Source: Skeletonema tropicum
Taxonomy: Eukaryota; Bacillariophyta; Thalassiosirophyceae; Thalassiosirales; Thalassiosiraceae
Direction of reading: 5' to 3'
DNA: 64,000 nt
Assembly: GCA_037178625.1 (NCBI GenBank)
Contig: CM074133.1
Coordinates: forward strand, 1,178,001 to 1,242,000
The notes beneath the pieces are model-generated. The model ran no database searches. It saw nothing but the letters and a program-made list of their open reading frames with translations, and was not told where the DNA came from. The position numbers and the translations under genes were made by a program. This document shows, piece after piece, positions 20,693-32,611 of the stretch. Position 1 is the first letter of the stretch. Every line of letters starts with the position of its first letter.

Positions 20693-23600
20693 TCAAAGAA
20701 TCTCGATTACTTCGCCAGCATCTTCCGCAGCCTTCACTCGTTTTGCTACTGTCTCTGCAACGCCAAGGACACCGGTCAAGACCACATCATCGTCGTCATT
20801 GCCAAGGGCATCCACAGCCTTGCGCTTTTGAGATGAGAGCCCACGGATTTCTTCAGCTTCAGGCGTGAGATATGCTTTCAGAGACTCCAGCATTTTCTCG
20901 TCTCTCACCCGCTTTACTTTTGACGAGTCCCGGAGACAGTCCGAAGGCTTTTGAGTGATTTGCTTCTCTTCGACGGCAGTGGAACATGAGCAGGACAATA
21001 CATTTAAGTGAACCCTGCATGTTTTCAGCTTGGTGATTTTGAAGTGATATTTGTGTCCAGGCTGATGACTTTCACATTCGACATCCCCCGCGTCCACGAG
21101 GGCTCGCAGCTCCTGATGCAACCCCTCATGGTCCGTTTTACGAACTTGCCAGTCAAAGGTTTGTTTGCATTGACTTTGAAGGAACTCCCTAAACTTAGCA
21201 TTTTGGCAAGCTTGAGCATTTGGAACTGTCCACGCCGTGACAATGTCAGGATCGCTACTTACACGAGTGTGTAGCAATTGAGCACAGTGTAAGGTCAACT
21301 GTCTCAAAATGTTCTTCACAATGTCACTAGCAGAAGCAATAGACCTAAATTCTTCATCGGTCAAAATAGGATAGACAATATGATCGACATCAACGTTCTT
21401 CATGAATGACTCAAACCTAGGAGTCATCGCATGGCAAAATTTCGCAATTAGCCTGATGAACTTCCTGTAGAGAGGAATTAGATGTATTCCCTTGAGTACA
21501 TATTCCTCTCGTGTAACTCGCTCATGCAGTACTTTCAAACCTTTGAACATCTCATCGCATGCGATTGTTGCCATCTTGACACAAACACGAGAACAATCAC
21601 TACCTCCTACAGGAACGGGATGGATTTTTTCGATTAGATCGAGGGATGTTTCCATATATTCGAAAGCACCACCACAAGAATTTCCGTATTGGAAAATTTT
21701 CTGCAAAGATTCAACAAGTGAATCCTCGAGTGCATCCCAACCAAGCACATTACAGAGGCTTACTAAAGGCTCAAAAGCTCTGACAAGCAACTTTGGTCCT
21801 TCAGGTGAATCTCTCCACACTTCACGGTTATAGCGCATCACTCTTACTTCTTGACAAGAAAGCCAAATGTAGCCTTCGATCACACGTTTCGCAAGTGCAA
21901 AGTATTTGCGCTCAATGAGAAGAGATAGAATCTCTTTCAATGGAAACGTGGTAACTATTTCCAGAGGAACCTGGCGATGCGTGTGGTCGACTGGGCTCAT
22001 CATATTGACAAATTTGGTGATAAGTTCCTGGCATGAGGTTACGTCAGTCGATTTCCTAGCAAACGAGAGGACAAAATTCGCTGTCTCGGTTGGATTCATG
22101 TCGAAACCTAGCAAGTATGGTTGCGTGTGCAGCTTTTGTCATCATTGAACTGACACGTGAGCGCTGTTCATCCTTTCCAGATGAAGTCCTTGAAGGAGTT
22201 GAAGCAATTTCACATAGCTCCAGAGCTTTCATTCATATTTCCGAGACGTACAAAGCTTCTTTCACTGCTTCAATGAGCAAGTCTTCAAGTTCATTCCATC
22301 CAAGAGCATCGCATATGCTCTGAAGAGGTGCGCCAGCGCTTATGAGCTGCACTGGACCGATGTGGCATATTGAGTCCAACTGCTGTATAACTAGACTCCA
22401 CTCTTATCTCTTGACAAGAGAGCCAAATGTAGCCATCGATAACACGCTTTCCGAGCCCGTGACATCCGCTCTTAACAAGATGAGACAGCACTTCCCTCAA
22501 AGGAAGATTCTCGAGGTCTGCCACATGGGATTCGGCGATTTTCGGGGTTCGGTGGGCTAATCACATCCACCAAGGAGCCGAGTAGCATACGGCAAAACTC
22601 TTTGCTTGATTGGAGTTGTGCAATGTAATCGATGAAGTCTCTTGTGGCAATGTTGGGATGAGTGTGAAATCTATCCCCGTACGGCCACCTTAAACATTCT
22701 TGCACAAACCCTAGATCGGTGAGGAACCTCGTTACCTGATAGCGGGGACGACTTCGATACAATATTCTGACAAAAGTCTAACGCCATGCTGCGACCTCGT
22801 ATCTGATCTGAGTATGAGAGGTCCGCTATACTCACTTTTTTGAATTCACACAGCTTTTCAACCGCACCGAACAAGCAAATCGTCAAGTTCATCCCAACCA
22901 AGAGCATTGCAGAGGCTTACAAGAGGATCACACACGTTTGCAAGCAACTTTGGCTTTGGACCGGAAGCGAGTGTGCGAGTACAAAAATACTGACCACCAT
23001 ACCCCTTTCTTCTCAGTCACAAAATCTTGACAAGAAAGCCAGATGTAGCCTTCAATCACTCGCTTTCCAAATGGCAATTGATCGTTAGCAATGAGAAGAG
23101 ACAACATCTCTTTCAGCGGAAAGTCATCGACTCCTTTCATTTTCTCAGGCGCTTGGCGTTTTCCACTGCCCAATGGACTTATCGCATCAACATAAGAGCT
23201 CAGTAAATTCTTTATGACACTTTTGTCTTGTACCCTTTTCATAACCGACTCGCAGTACGAAATGAAGAATTTTGTCGTGTTTGTCGGATCGTCAAGGAAC
23301 GTTTCACGAAAAGATTCGTTGTCGAAGTGAGCTCTTTCGACTGCATTTTCATTGGAAGCCTTACTAGAACATTTTGCTGCCTCATCAATCTTCCGTGAAG
23401 CCTCTAGAAAAGCCGATCCATCCATCACCGGTTGCTCACTCTCCCCCCGCTGCAGTGCGGTGATATTGCTGCGGATTGATTGCCCCATCACAACATTGTT
23501 GGAAGTAGGAGTAATCAAACAATCTTTGTCAACACTGACATCACCACCACAAGATGTTACAGCAGCATCCTTCAAAGCATCTATCGTCAAATTACGATCC

Positions 23601-24481
23601 TTACACAACTCATGACTTTTCGAAGTAACATCAAATACAAATTGCACATCACGTTTCTTTCCTTCATCGATCAACTTGAAGATGGGATTTTGAATTGTTT
23701 GTGATAGGTCATCTGAAGTAGTATCACCATCATGATTTGAAGAGTAGTGTTGTCGTAATTCTGTAAGAATTTTGGTAGCCAAGTGGAGTGTCGAGTGTGG
23801 GTATTCCATATTTGATCTGGCAATGCTGCATCGATCGTAAAGCCACTTTGCACTTGGATTGAGTGCAGCAGTTGCACCACCCGAAGAAGATGAAGACACA
23901 GTTACCTTGAATGGATAATGGGTTCCTTTAGAAGCGGCTTCCTCGGTAGAGCAATGTTGGTAATAAGGCTCTATGATATCTCCATCCCTAATAATTGCAC
24001 GAAAAGAAGACGTCTCATTTTTATCAGCTAAAATTTGTGATATGCTCTTGACAATGAAGGCATTGCCCGCTCGTGTCACCCTACATGACTTTCCTGATGT
24101 TAATGCCACAAGCTCAGTTGAATAACCGCCAGCGGCATTTTTGACTAGATGTATAACACACAAGTGTTCGGCATTGTTCGTCGCCGCAGTTGAAGGGATG
24201 CCATGTCTACCTGACCCCAAAATAATTGACGTTAAACCCGGTGATAACTTTTGAATTGAGCCGTCGGGACACGTGATAGAACACACCACATTGCCGTCTA
24301 CGTTCTGGTTATTGCGTTGTGCAGATGTGGATTTTTCGACGGTAACAACTGGATGGCTTTTTGCATTGCTGCAGCCCCGAGCCCGAGCGGGAGCGGGTGT
24401 GGCATTGGCGGTGCTGTTAGCTTGATGTTTCCTTTTCGAGGAAGCCGCACCTGCTTGTGGTTGAGTATTAGCATTCATCAT
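20693..24481 (-). pseudogene. Decayed first copy of tandem helical-repeat protein (FHA-like domain)
   Basis: The two ends are intact and the middle is not. The 5' part (24481-22930) has an FHA-like domain (SIILGSGRHGIPS, then VALTSGKSCRV and RDGDIIEPYY) and one helical repeat ending FGKRVIEGYIWLSCQ. Between 22930 and 22114 the next repeat can be followed only by jumping frames: ANVCDPLVSLCNALGWDEL at about 22930-22870, LLGSLVDVISPP at 22570-22600, LGKRVIDGYIWLSCQE near 22430. The 3' part (22114-20693) holds a third repeat and the conserved C-terminal domain ending EDAGEVIEIL. The order matches the gene at 25205-28946, so this is its tandem paralogue with several frameshifts. Shorter products from the two open ends cannot be excluded. 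Confidence 0.75.
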
Positions 24482-25204
24482 TTCAAACTATATACAGAGT
24501 AAGTTCTCTCACAGGCTCTCGACGTACTACAGAGCGTTCGATGCCTGCGCCTGTACAAAATAATTCACAGTTTGCTGGCAGATGGTTAGCTTGTATTGTA
24601 ATGTTAGCTATGGTACATCACCACAAAATGTCCACATGAAATGAAAATGAGATGTGAGATGATTTGAAACGGCATGATAACTATAGATTTGAATGTTTTC
24701 GTGCAGGAAGTTTGCGTCGTTCTCATTCACGAGAAAAGCTGAAGCTTAAACATTAAATGCACGAGCGAGAAGAATGAGTAATAGATAGATTATTTTAGTT
24801 GCTACTCTCTCTCTCTAGGCACTAGTGCCAGTAGAGAAAGGTGAACTTAAACCAGGCGGAGTTCGCGCTGGTCCCGAAGGCGCCTGTGGTGCCTGCTGGG
24901 CAGGAATTGGTCGACGGATGTGGAACGCGAATGCCATGGTGCAAGCAAGGCCAAACTGCTGGAGGAAGTGAACCCACCCTACTTCTAGAACATAGCTAAG
25001 TACCTACTTAGTAGCCTGCTACAGAGAATACATTGCAGGCTCTCTCTCTCTCTAAATATACAATTGAGAGTACATCATCAAACCAAAACAATACTCCAAT
25101 GAAAGTTGAATGGCGTTATCTAACCCCATAAGCACAACTTATCAGATGCAAGAGCCAAATCAAGAAGTCACAATCCCCTTGTCCTCAGTACATTCTCCGC
25201 AACC
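24482..25204. other. Intergenic between tandem paralogues
   Basis: No gene is seen. Short CT microsatellites and the palindrome ggcactagtgcc occur near 24800-24835. The region separates the 5' end of the first copy from the 3' end of the second. Confidence 0.5.
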
Positions 25205-28200
25205 TCAAAGAATCTCAATTACTTCGCCAGCATCCTCCGCTGCTTTCACTCGCTTTGCAACTGCTTCTGCAACACCAGCCACCCCCGTCAAGACCACGTC
25301 GTCGTCATCATCAACACTCAATTCATCTGCCTTACGCTTCAGAGTAGAGTCAGCTGGGAGATAGGTTTTGATGACGTCCAAATTTGCTTTATCATTTTGG
25401 TAGTCCGTCTTAGATGTGTCACGGAGACAAGTTGTAGGCTCTTGTCTAGTCCTCGAGCCGTAAAAGTACCTGTCCCTGGAGCACGAGCAAGATAAAGCAC
25501 TCAAAGCAACTCTACAAGTTTTCAGCTTCGTGATTTTGAAGTGGTATGGTCCACTGTAGCCCGGTTGGTAACTCTGACAAGCGATTTCTCCAGCGCTGAT
25601 AAGACGGCTCAAAACGGCCTCGAATCCTCTATGATCTGACTTACGCACTCTCCAGTCAAATGTCTTCTTACATTGATTTTGAAGGAAGTCACCAAAGTCG
25701 TGATGCTCGTAGAGATCAGCGTTTGTTATTGTCCACGCTGTTGCAGTATCAGGATTGCTTGCTACACGAGAGTTCAATGTTTGAGCACAATGAATCGTCA
25801 ATTCGTTCAAAGTCTTCTTCATTGCATCAGTAGATGAACTGGATCTGAGAGCAACGTCTGTCAACAATGGATAAAGGATTGCATTGACATCGAGCTTCTT
25901 TGCAAGTGTCACGAATTTGGGAGCAATCGCTGGACAGTAATTTCCCACTAGCCAAAGAACTTTTTTGTAGCGAGGGAGGTAACTCGCCGATTTGTATTGG
26001 CGTAAGCGAGTGAATTCTTCAATTTGTTTGTCACATGCAATCTTCGCCATTTTCGAGCAGATTCTGAGACGGTGGCTGCTTCCTTCTGAGGCGGGAGGTG
26101 CAATTTTGTCGACAAAGAATAATGCTTCTTCAATGCTTCCGTGCTTGCACAGCATCTTGATTGATTCAACGAGTACATCCTCAAGTTTATTCCAACCAAG
26201 TGCATCGCACAGGCTTACCACGGGGGCTTCTAGATTACATAACAACGTAGGTCCACCGCTTGACCAGCTCGATACTCTTTGAGAAGAGAGCCAAACGTAG
26301 CCCTCCAACGCACGTTTCCCGAGCTCCATAAGTCCGCGATTGATGAGAAGGTCGAGGATATCTCTTAAAGGAAAGTCTTGATTGATTTGGGACGAAGGCT
26401 CTTTGCGTTTACAATCACGCGGACTCATAATGTCGACGAAAGAATTGAGTAGTTCATCACAAAATTGCTTGTTTGATGAATCTTTCTCAAGATGCTTGTA
26501 CTGAGTGAGGAATAAATTCGCCGTTGTAGTCGGCTTCGAACGAAATCGATCGTTATTGAGCATCTTTTTGCTTGTCAACTTCGCTAATCTAGCGCAAACA
26601 AGAGAGCATTGACTATCTCCACGTGACGATGACCTCATGATTTGATCCATCAATTCGAAAGCGCAGGGCGTGTTATCAAATTCACACAGCTTCTCAACTG
26701 ATTCGACGAGTACATCGGTAAGCAAACCCCAACCAATCTTATCGCATGCGATGTCAAGAACACCTGCTAAATTTTCCGGGCCTCTTGGCTTCGATGAGCC
26801 AAGGCCATGATATTTCTGGCAAGAGAGCCAGACGTATCCCTTCAACACACGTTTTCCAAGCTCCTTGTGTTTGCCGTCGACAAGTATTGACCGGAGGACG
26901 GTTCTCAGAGGAAAACTAGAATCAACTGCTTTCAGAGGCACGCTGCGACTAGCTGTATCTGGTGGACTCATCACATCAACGAAATCATTCATTAGTTTGA
27001 CGCCAGCGTTTTGAGATCTCTGACGAACATGGTAGACGCGAGTACAGAATTCATAGGCCGTATTTGTTGGATCAGCTGTGAACCGTTTCGAATATGCAAC
27101 CTTTGCCAATTTTGAAAAAACACGCATTTGTGCATTCTCCCCTGAACCTGACGACGCAGTTGGTTGGACCTTTTCAAGCAAGTCGAATGGTCTAGATGAA
27201 TTTTGGTACTTGCAGAGCATTTCCATCGCTTCCACGAGTAAGGCCTCAAGACTATCCCATCCAATCGAATTGCATACACTATTGAGAGGCAAGTGCGGAC
27301 TTAACAACAGAGTGGGGCCGCTTGGTTCGTCTACTCCAGAATGCTTTCTCTTACATTTCCGACAAGAGAGCCAAATATATCCCTCAATGGCCCGCTTTCC
27401 GAGCTCCATATGTTTGCCCCCGGTTAATGTTGCAAGAATTTGTCGCAGAGGGAAATTTTCCAAGCTCGAAGGAAGTACCACATTTTCATCTTGGCTCGTC
27501 TTATCTTGTGGGCTCATTGCATCGACTAAAGCAGTGAGAACTTTGTTTCCCAACTCTTTATTTGCATTTGTTGGATTCTTTGATAGATTTTTGTAATACG
27601 TAATGAAGAAACTCGATGTAGAGTGTGATTTTTCAAGGAATGTTCGGCGAAGAGACTTTTTGTCAAAATCAAAAAGGTGTTGGGCAACTGCAACTTCTCC
27701 ACTAGCTTTCACATCAGATGGGACAGCCGCAGATTTTTCACTGCTCTTGTCGTTCGGATTAGGATTGGCGAGCATCGGCTTCTGGGTAGCATATGGATTG
27801 GTAGATGTCCCTGCTGGCCTCTTGGCGTACGGATTAACTACGTCAGCAGCTGGCCTCTTGGCGTACGGATTAACCACGTCAGCAGCTGGCCTCTTGGCGT
27901 ATGGATTTCCCTGCCTCTTTTCGCCATTGCCAGCCCCCATTGTTGCCGCCTCGTCAATCTTTTTCGACGCCGCAGCAAAAGCCGAGCCCTCCACTACATC
28001 TGCACCCCCAGTAGTAGGTGGTACAGTCCCCCCAGCGACAATCTCAACCTTAAATTTATAAAGCAAACTGAGATTGTCAACAGATGCCAGAGGATCAAAT
28101 GGTTGAACAATATCCCCATGCCGAAGAAAAATAGATGAAGGGCGGGTGGTGTCCAATCCACTGGCCAGCATTTGAGCAACACTCGTCACATAGACACGTT

Positions 28201-28946
28201 TACCGTCTCGTAGAACTGTGCACCGCTCCGTTCCTAATGCCACAAGTTCTAATGCATGCTTCGCGTCGTCGTCGCTATTCGTGTATTTCTCGACTATGCG
28301 AAGAGCACACGCCTGAAGGTTTACCTTAGACGAGGAAGGAATACCATGCTTACCCCGCCCCAGAATAATGTGTGAAGAGATGGGATTGTTGCCAATTTCC
28401 TTGACCCGTCGACAACTTTATCACGGATCTATCGGGACAGTTGATCACCACTTGAAAATTATCCTCCGTTTCATCTGCCTTTTGTTTGCCGGCATTTTTC
28501 TTTGTAGAAGTGGTCTTTTCTGTAGTAACAACGGGATTCCCCGCCGCATTATTAGGTACGGGAGTCGAAGCCACTGCGGAACTAGAAGCCGTATTGTTGG
28601 TAGCTGATTGAGAGGACGACGGAGGGGCGGCAGTTTGATTTTGTGTCACTTGGTCTGTCGTCTTTTTAACGACGCCAAATGATCTCTTTTTGTTATTATT
28701 AATCTGCATATCAGCGATTTTAGTAATAGTTTGACCATCAATTGTGACTATACGGTCACCTACTTCTACCCGATCCTTGAATTTGCAGGCTGGATCAATC
28801 GCGGTGATCATGCACCCCCCTAATGTTTTGTCGACTCGAATTGTTAGCCCGAGTTTGCCCGGGGAGACTGTGAGCAGGAGCATTTGCCCCTCTGTGGCCT
28901 CAGCCACGCTGGGAGGGGATTTTTCTTCGTCCGTGAGTGAGGGCAT
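25205..28946 (-). CDS. PDZ, FHA-like and triple helical-repeat protein, one frameshift
   Basis: In order, 28946-28700 encodes a PDZ domain (MLLLTVSPGKLGLTIRVD, CMITAIDPAC, VEVGDRIVTIDGQ). A Ser/Thr/Asn-rich linker with NCPDRSVIKLS follows, then an FHA-like domain (HIILGRGKHGIPSSS, LVALGTERCTV, LRHGDIVQPF). Three copies of a roughly 160-residue helical repeat come next, each with FPLR-x-I-L, (E)LGKR-x-x-x-GY-x-WLS and GW-x-x-L-x-x-x-LVE. A conserved C-terminal domain (HCAQTLNSRVASNPD, CKKTFDWRVRKSDH) closes it. The frame changes once near 28380-28400 with no possible intron. The tail DDDDDVVLTG resembles a SUMO-interacting motif and is shared with the first copy. The family is unknown to me. 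PDZ and FHA domains imply a scaffold that reads peptides and phosphothreonine. Confidence 0.7.
27816..27910. repeat. In-gene 36-bp tandem repeat
   Basis: Two and a half near-identical 36-bp units encode NPYAKRPAADVV in the linker of the PDZ/FHA-like gene. A diverged NPYATQ unit follows. Confidence 0.9.
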
Positions 28947-29425
28947 TCCTATGGATGGGAGTGTTGATGGTGCGTCTACTTCGTTGTGTTTGCCTACAAC
29001 CGCCTTTGTTTGAATTTTGAATCATGGTCGGCTGAAAAATGAAAACGCGCTTTTTTGGAGCTCTCAAATGAAGCCGACCTGCGCCAATATTGGTACTTAC
29101 CAATTATACGAAGGAATAGTACATAAGGGATTTTATATGTAGGTGCTTACTTGTATTCTTTCCACCTGTACCTAAGTTAGGCGCGCCAAATCCCACATAT
29201 CCCACTCACTCGATTTTGGTGACAACATGATGTGCATCAAGAAGCGTATTCTTCCTTGCGTCAGTAGTGTGTACTTAGGTGATTAAAGGTGACCTATTCA
29301 TCGCAGCAACACCAAGTTCTACTCATCACCAACTTGTTTCTTGTTGGCATGACGTGGTCTGATAAGTTAACCTAAGTATTTACAGGCCGGCAACAGACTT
29401 TTTGGGTTAACATCTACTTATCAGC
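28947..29425. promoter_or_regulatory. Divergent intergenic region
   Basis: Shared upstream region of the PDZ/FHA-like gene (minus) and the prolyl hydroxylase (plus). No motif is recognised. Confidence 0.45.
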
Positions 29426-30364
29426 ATGACGTCAATTCGACGTATCTTGATCTTGAGCTTATGGCTATTGGTCAACTCTTCAATTTTCATCAAAAGAGCA
29501 TGTGCTTTTTCCGCTGCCGCACAGCAGCAGACAGTCATTCCTCCGGGTATTCTGGGTCCTCCTGAACCATTGCGAAGTTTAGAAGTAGGGCACACTCTGA
29601 ATGCCTTTCGATTAGTAGTCGACGAAGATGAAGACGGCAGCGATCCGCAGAAACTTGATTTTTCCATTGAACGAGTAGCCAACTCCCCAAACATTTTCAT
29701 TCTACGAAACTTTCTCTCATTATCTGAATGCAGTCAGATCCAAGCACTAGCTGAAGAAGGAGGGATGAAACCGGCAGAAACAGTCACAGACGGTGATACT
29801 TCGTCACGTAAGAATTGCTCAGTTGCGTGGGTTCCATCATCGGGTCCAGATGGTTCCAGTATTGTCAGTGGTTTGGTTGCATCCACAGTGAATATTTTTC
29901 TAAGCGACGGGGTGAAGTCGCATCATTCTGCTGGTGTGGAAAACATGCAAATTTTGAAGTACGGTGTAGGTGGAGAGTTTGTACATCATCAGGATGGAGA
30001 AGCTCGCGTACTAACAGTGATATATTATATCAATGGAGTCGGTGGAACGTGGTTTCCACTTGCTGATAGAAATGATGGTGAAATAAATAAGAACAAAGCA
30101 GGAGTGATGGAACTTGTAGAAAATTTAGAGCCTGGCAAGCATGGGATATTCGTGAAGGGAGACAGCAGCAACAGCGTACAAGGAGAAAAGAGCAACAAAC
30201 ATACTGTCTTAGTAAATAAGGGTGATGCAGTAGCCTTTTACAATTATAAAGATGATGGTAGTGCACATCTGGACTGGTCAGCTCTTCATTGTGGCTCACC
30301 AACAGACGAAACAAAGTGGATTGCAAACCATTGGTATCGGTTGAATGAACTGTCTAAGTATTGA
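29426..30364 (+). CDS. Prolyl 4-hydroxylase-like Fe(II)/2-oxoglutarate dioxygenase
   Basis: The 312-residue protein begins with a signal peptide (ILILSLWLLVNSSIFI) ending KRACAF|SAAA, which could lead to the ER or, by the diatom ACAF rule, to the plastid. The P4Hc domain spans residues 90-310. The iron ligands are His188 and Asp190 (HHQD) and His288 (ALHCG); Lys297 (ETKW) is placed to hold 2-oxoglutarate. LTVIYYINGVGGTWFPL and KGDAVAFYNY are typical core strands. It hydroxylates prolyl residues of proteins; the substrate is unknown. The last 61 codons lie inside the 1.33-kb duplicated segment, so a 3' fragment of this gene is repeated at 31603-31790. Confidence 0.9.
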   Translation: MTSIRRILILSLWLLVNSSIFIKRACAFSAAAQQQTVIPPGILGPPEPLRSLEVGHTLNAFRLVVDEDEDGSDPQKLDFSIERVANSPNIFILRNFLSLSECSQIQALAEEGGMKPAETVTDGDTSSRKNCSVAWVPSSGPDGSSIVSGLVASTVNIFLSDGVKSHHSAGVENMQILKYGVGGEFVHHQDGEARVLTVIYYINGVGGTWFPLADRNDGEINKNKAGVMELVENLEPGKHGIFVKGDSSNSVQGEKSNKHTVLVNKGDAVAFYNYKDDGSAHLDWSALHCGSPTDETKWIANHWYRLNELSKY

Positions 30365-31513
30365 ATCTATTAATTATGCATTTATAACCTGTAGCACCTA
30401 GCCTACCTACATATTTACAGCAAAATATTTATACAATCTTGGCCAAGACATATTCGTCATCACCAAAACTCAGTGAGGCGAACATATCCCCAGCATCCCT
30501 TTCCATTTCACTGAGATCAAACTCGATAGCCATTTCTTCTAGGACATTATCGATATCTTCATCAGCAGTATTCAGTAATTGGACAGAAGACTCACTCTCT
30601 GATGTAATCTTATCATCAAAGATCGCACGTAGTGATGTGCCACTACCTGACTGATTGTTAAGGGGTGTGCTAGGTTTTGACTCCTCTTGCAAAGCACTTA
30701 TTGGCTTCGTTGGTATTGGACTTAGGGGAGGAGCCTTATCTTCCACGACTGTTTCTCCATCAATCTTAAATGATTGTAAGATCAGAATAGAATGATTTGC
30801 GTAACACTCTTCTAAGGACTGGGTACTTGTTGAGATGAAAGAAGCACGCCTCGAGACCCCCTTCTCAGCCTCAGCGGCCAGCTCTCGTTTAATTTGGACT
30901 TGACCTTCCCTCAGGGCTTGGCCCGTTTTAATCACCGCCTTCTCGTCCCCTATGTCATAATAGCGCCTCGCGCTGGTATCGAACTCTAAGAACCTGGCAC
31001 CGAACCGACGAAGCGCGGTAACTATGCCTTGTGAAACCTTCACTTTATGCGATTTGGGCGCTTGTGCATAAGTCCGCTTTTGAGCAGACACAAGTTTTCT
31101 AAACATCACGTTGCCTGGTAGGCGCTGTATGCCTTGTCCGCGCCCATTGACAACATCAATGTTGCTAAAGTTAGAGTCCATAATGTGAGGCTTGGACTGA
31201 ATATAATATGAGGGCATACGGCATGTCATGTGAAAGACTACAACTACATAATCATACATGTTATTACGTTCAAGGTAGTTCGAAGATGTTCCAGGGAGAG
31301 CATATCGTTCGAAGATGATCCTACCCAGTCCTGGTTTCAGTGTCTTGGGAGGGTTCTCTGAAAGGTACGAAGTTGCAGAGCTGTTTGATCAGAGACCACC
31401 TGGCTGCGTTGGAGAGAAGTATCTTTGCTCGAAGTATCTTGGTCTTGCTTTTCTATCTAATCGTGGTTTGAACGGAAAAGAGAAAAGAGACATTTGCAAG
31501 AGAAAAGAGAAGG
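30181..31513. repeat. Segmental tandem duplication, copy A
   Basis: About 1.33 kb that is almost identical to 31603-32951, covering the end of the prolyl hydroxylase gene and a complete DUF6824 gene. A gap of about 90 bp separates the copies. Confidence 0.9.
30429..31181 (-). CDS. DUF6824-domain protein, copy A
   Basis: The product is 250 residues from the ATG at 31181; a further in-frame ATG at 31259 would add 26 residues that do not look like the domain. The first 95 residues are the DUF6824 signature: DVVNGRGQGIQRLPGN, FRKLVSAQKRTYAQAPK, IVTALRRFGARFLEFD and DIGDEKAVIKTGQALREGQ. The domain is common in diatoms. It is basic and compact and has been suspected of DNA binding, but its role is not established. 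The rest is acidic and Ser-rich, ending in EEMAIEFDLSEMERDAGDMF, which resembles a short activation segment. It lies tail to tail with the prolyl hydroxylase gene. Confidence 0.85.
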   Translation of the reverse strand: MDSNFSNIDVVNGRGQGIQRLPGNVMFRKLVSAQKRTYAQAPKSHKVKVSQGIVTALRRFGARFLEFDTSARRYYDIGDEKAVIKTGQALREGQVQIKRELAAEAEKGVSRRASFISTSTQSLEECYANHSILILQSFKIDGETVVEDKAPPLSPIPTKPISALQEESKPSTPLNNQSGSGTSLRAIFDDKITSESESSVQLLNTADEDIDNVLEEMAIEFDLSEMERDAGDMFASLSFGDDEYVLAKIV

Positions 31514-31602
31514 CAGGTCTGACTCTAGCGTACCATAGCGCCAGTTTCTAGAAGTACCTACTTAAGAAGAAGTACATACTTTAGGCAAAAAGGGTTTTCT
31601 GC

Positions 31603-31790
31603 AGGAGAAAAGAGCAACAAACATACTGTCTTAGTAAATAAGGGTGATGCAGTAGCCTTTTACAATTATAAAGATGATGGTAGTGCACAACTGGACTGGT
31701 CAGCTCTTCATTGTGGCTCACCAACAGACGAAACAAAGTGGATTGCAAACCATTGGTATCGGTTGAATGAACTAAGTATTGAATATATTA
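31603..31790 (+). pseudogene. 3' fragment of the prolyl 4-hydroxylase gene
   Basis: A copy of the last codons of the gene at 29426-30364, carried along by the duplication. It lacks the first two iron ligands and any start, so it is a dead fragment. His-to-Gln (cat to caa at about 31689) and a short deletion near the end are seen. Confidence 0.9.
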
Positions 31791-31852
31791 ATATTAATTA
31801 TGCATTTATAACCTGTAGCACCTAGCCTACCTACATATTTACAGCAAAATAT

Positions 31853-32611
31853 TTATACAATCTTGGCCAAGACATATTCGTCATCACCAAAACTCAGTGA
31901 GGCGAACATATCTCCAGCATCCCTTTCCATTTCACTGAGATCAAACTCGATAGCCATTTCTTCTAGGACATTATCGATATCTTCATCAGCAGTATTCAGT
32001 AATTGGACAGAAGACTCACTCTCTGATGTAATCTTATCATCAAAGATCGCACGTAGTGATGTGCCACTACCTGACTGATTGCTAAGGGGTGTGCTAGGTT
32101 TTGACTCCTCTTGCAAAGCACTTATTGGTATTGGCTTCGTTGGTATTGGACTTAGGGGAGGAGCCTTATCTTCCACGACTGTTTCTCCATCAATCTTAAA
32201 TGATTGTAAGATCAGAATAGAATGATTTGCGTAACACTCTTCTAAGGACTGGGTACTTGTTGAGATGAAAGAAGCACGCCTCGAGACCCCCTTCTCAGCC
32301 TCAGCGGCCAGCTCTCGTTTAATTTGGACTTGACCTTCCCTCAGGGCTTGGCCCGTTTTAATCACCGCCTTCTCGTCCCCTATATCGCTATAGCACCTCG
32401 CGCTGGTATCGAACTCTAAGAACCTGGCACCGAACCGACGAAGCGCGGTAACTATGCCTTGTGAAACCTTCACTTTATGCGATTTGGGCGCTTGTGCATA
32501 AGTCCGCTTTTGAGCAGACACAAGTTTTCTAAACGTCACGTTGCCTGGTAGGCGCTGTATGCCTTGTCCACGCCCATTGACAACATCAATGTTGCTAAAG
32601 TTAGAGTCCAT
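31853..32611 (-). CDS. DUF6824-domain protein, copy B
   Basis: 252 residues from the ATG at 32611 (an ATG at 32689 is in frame as in copy A). It differs from copy A by a two-residue insertion (PIPISALQ in place of PISALQ) and about five substitutions, among them Met to Thr, Arg to Cys and Tyr to Ser in or near the domain. The frame is intact, so both copies may work. The divergent SET-domain gene starts 510 bp away. Confidence 0.85.
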   Translation of the reverse strand: MDSNFSNIDVVNGRGQGIQRLPGNVTFRKLVSAQKRTYAQAPKSHKVKVSQGIVTALRRFGARFLEFDTSARCYSDIGDEKAVIKTGQALREGQVQIKRELAAEAEKGVSRRASFISTSTQSLEECYANHSILILQSFKIDGETVVEDKAPPLSPIPTKPIPISALQEESKPSTPLSNQSGSGTSLRAIFDDKITSESESSVQLLNTADEDIDNVLEEMAIEFDLSEMERDAGDMFASLSFGDDEYVLAKIV

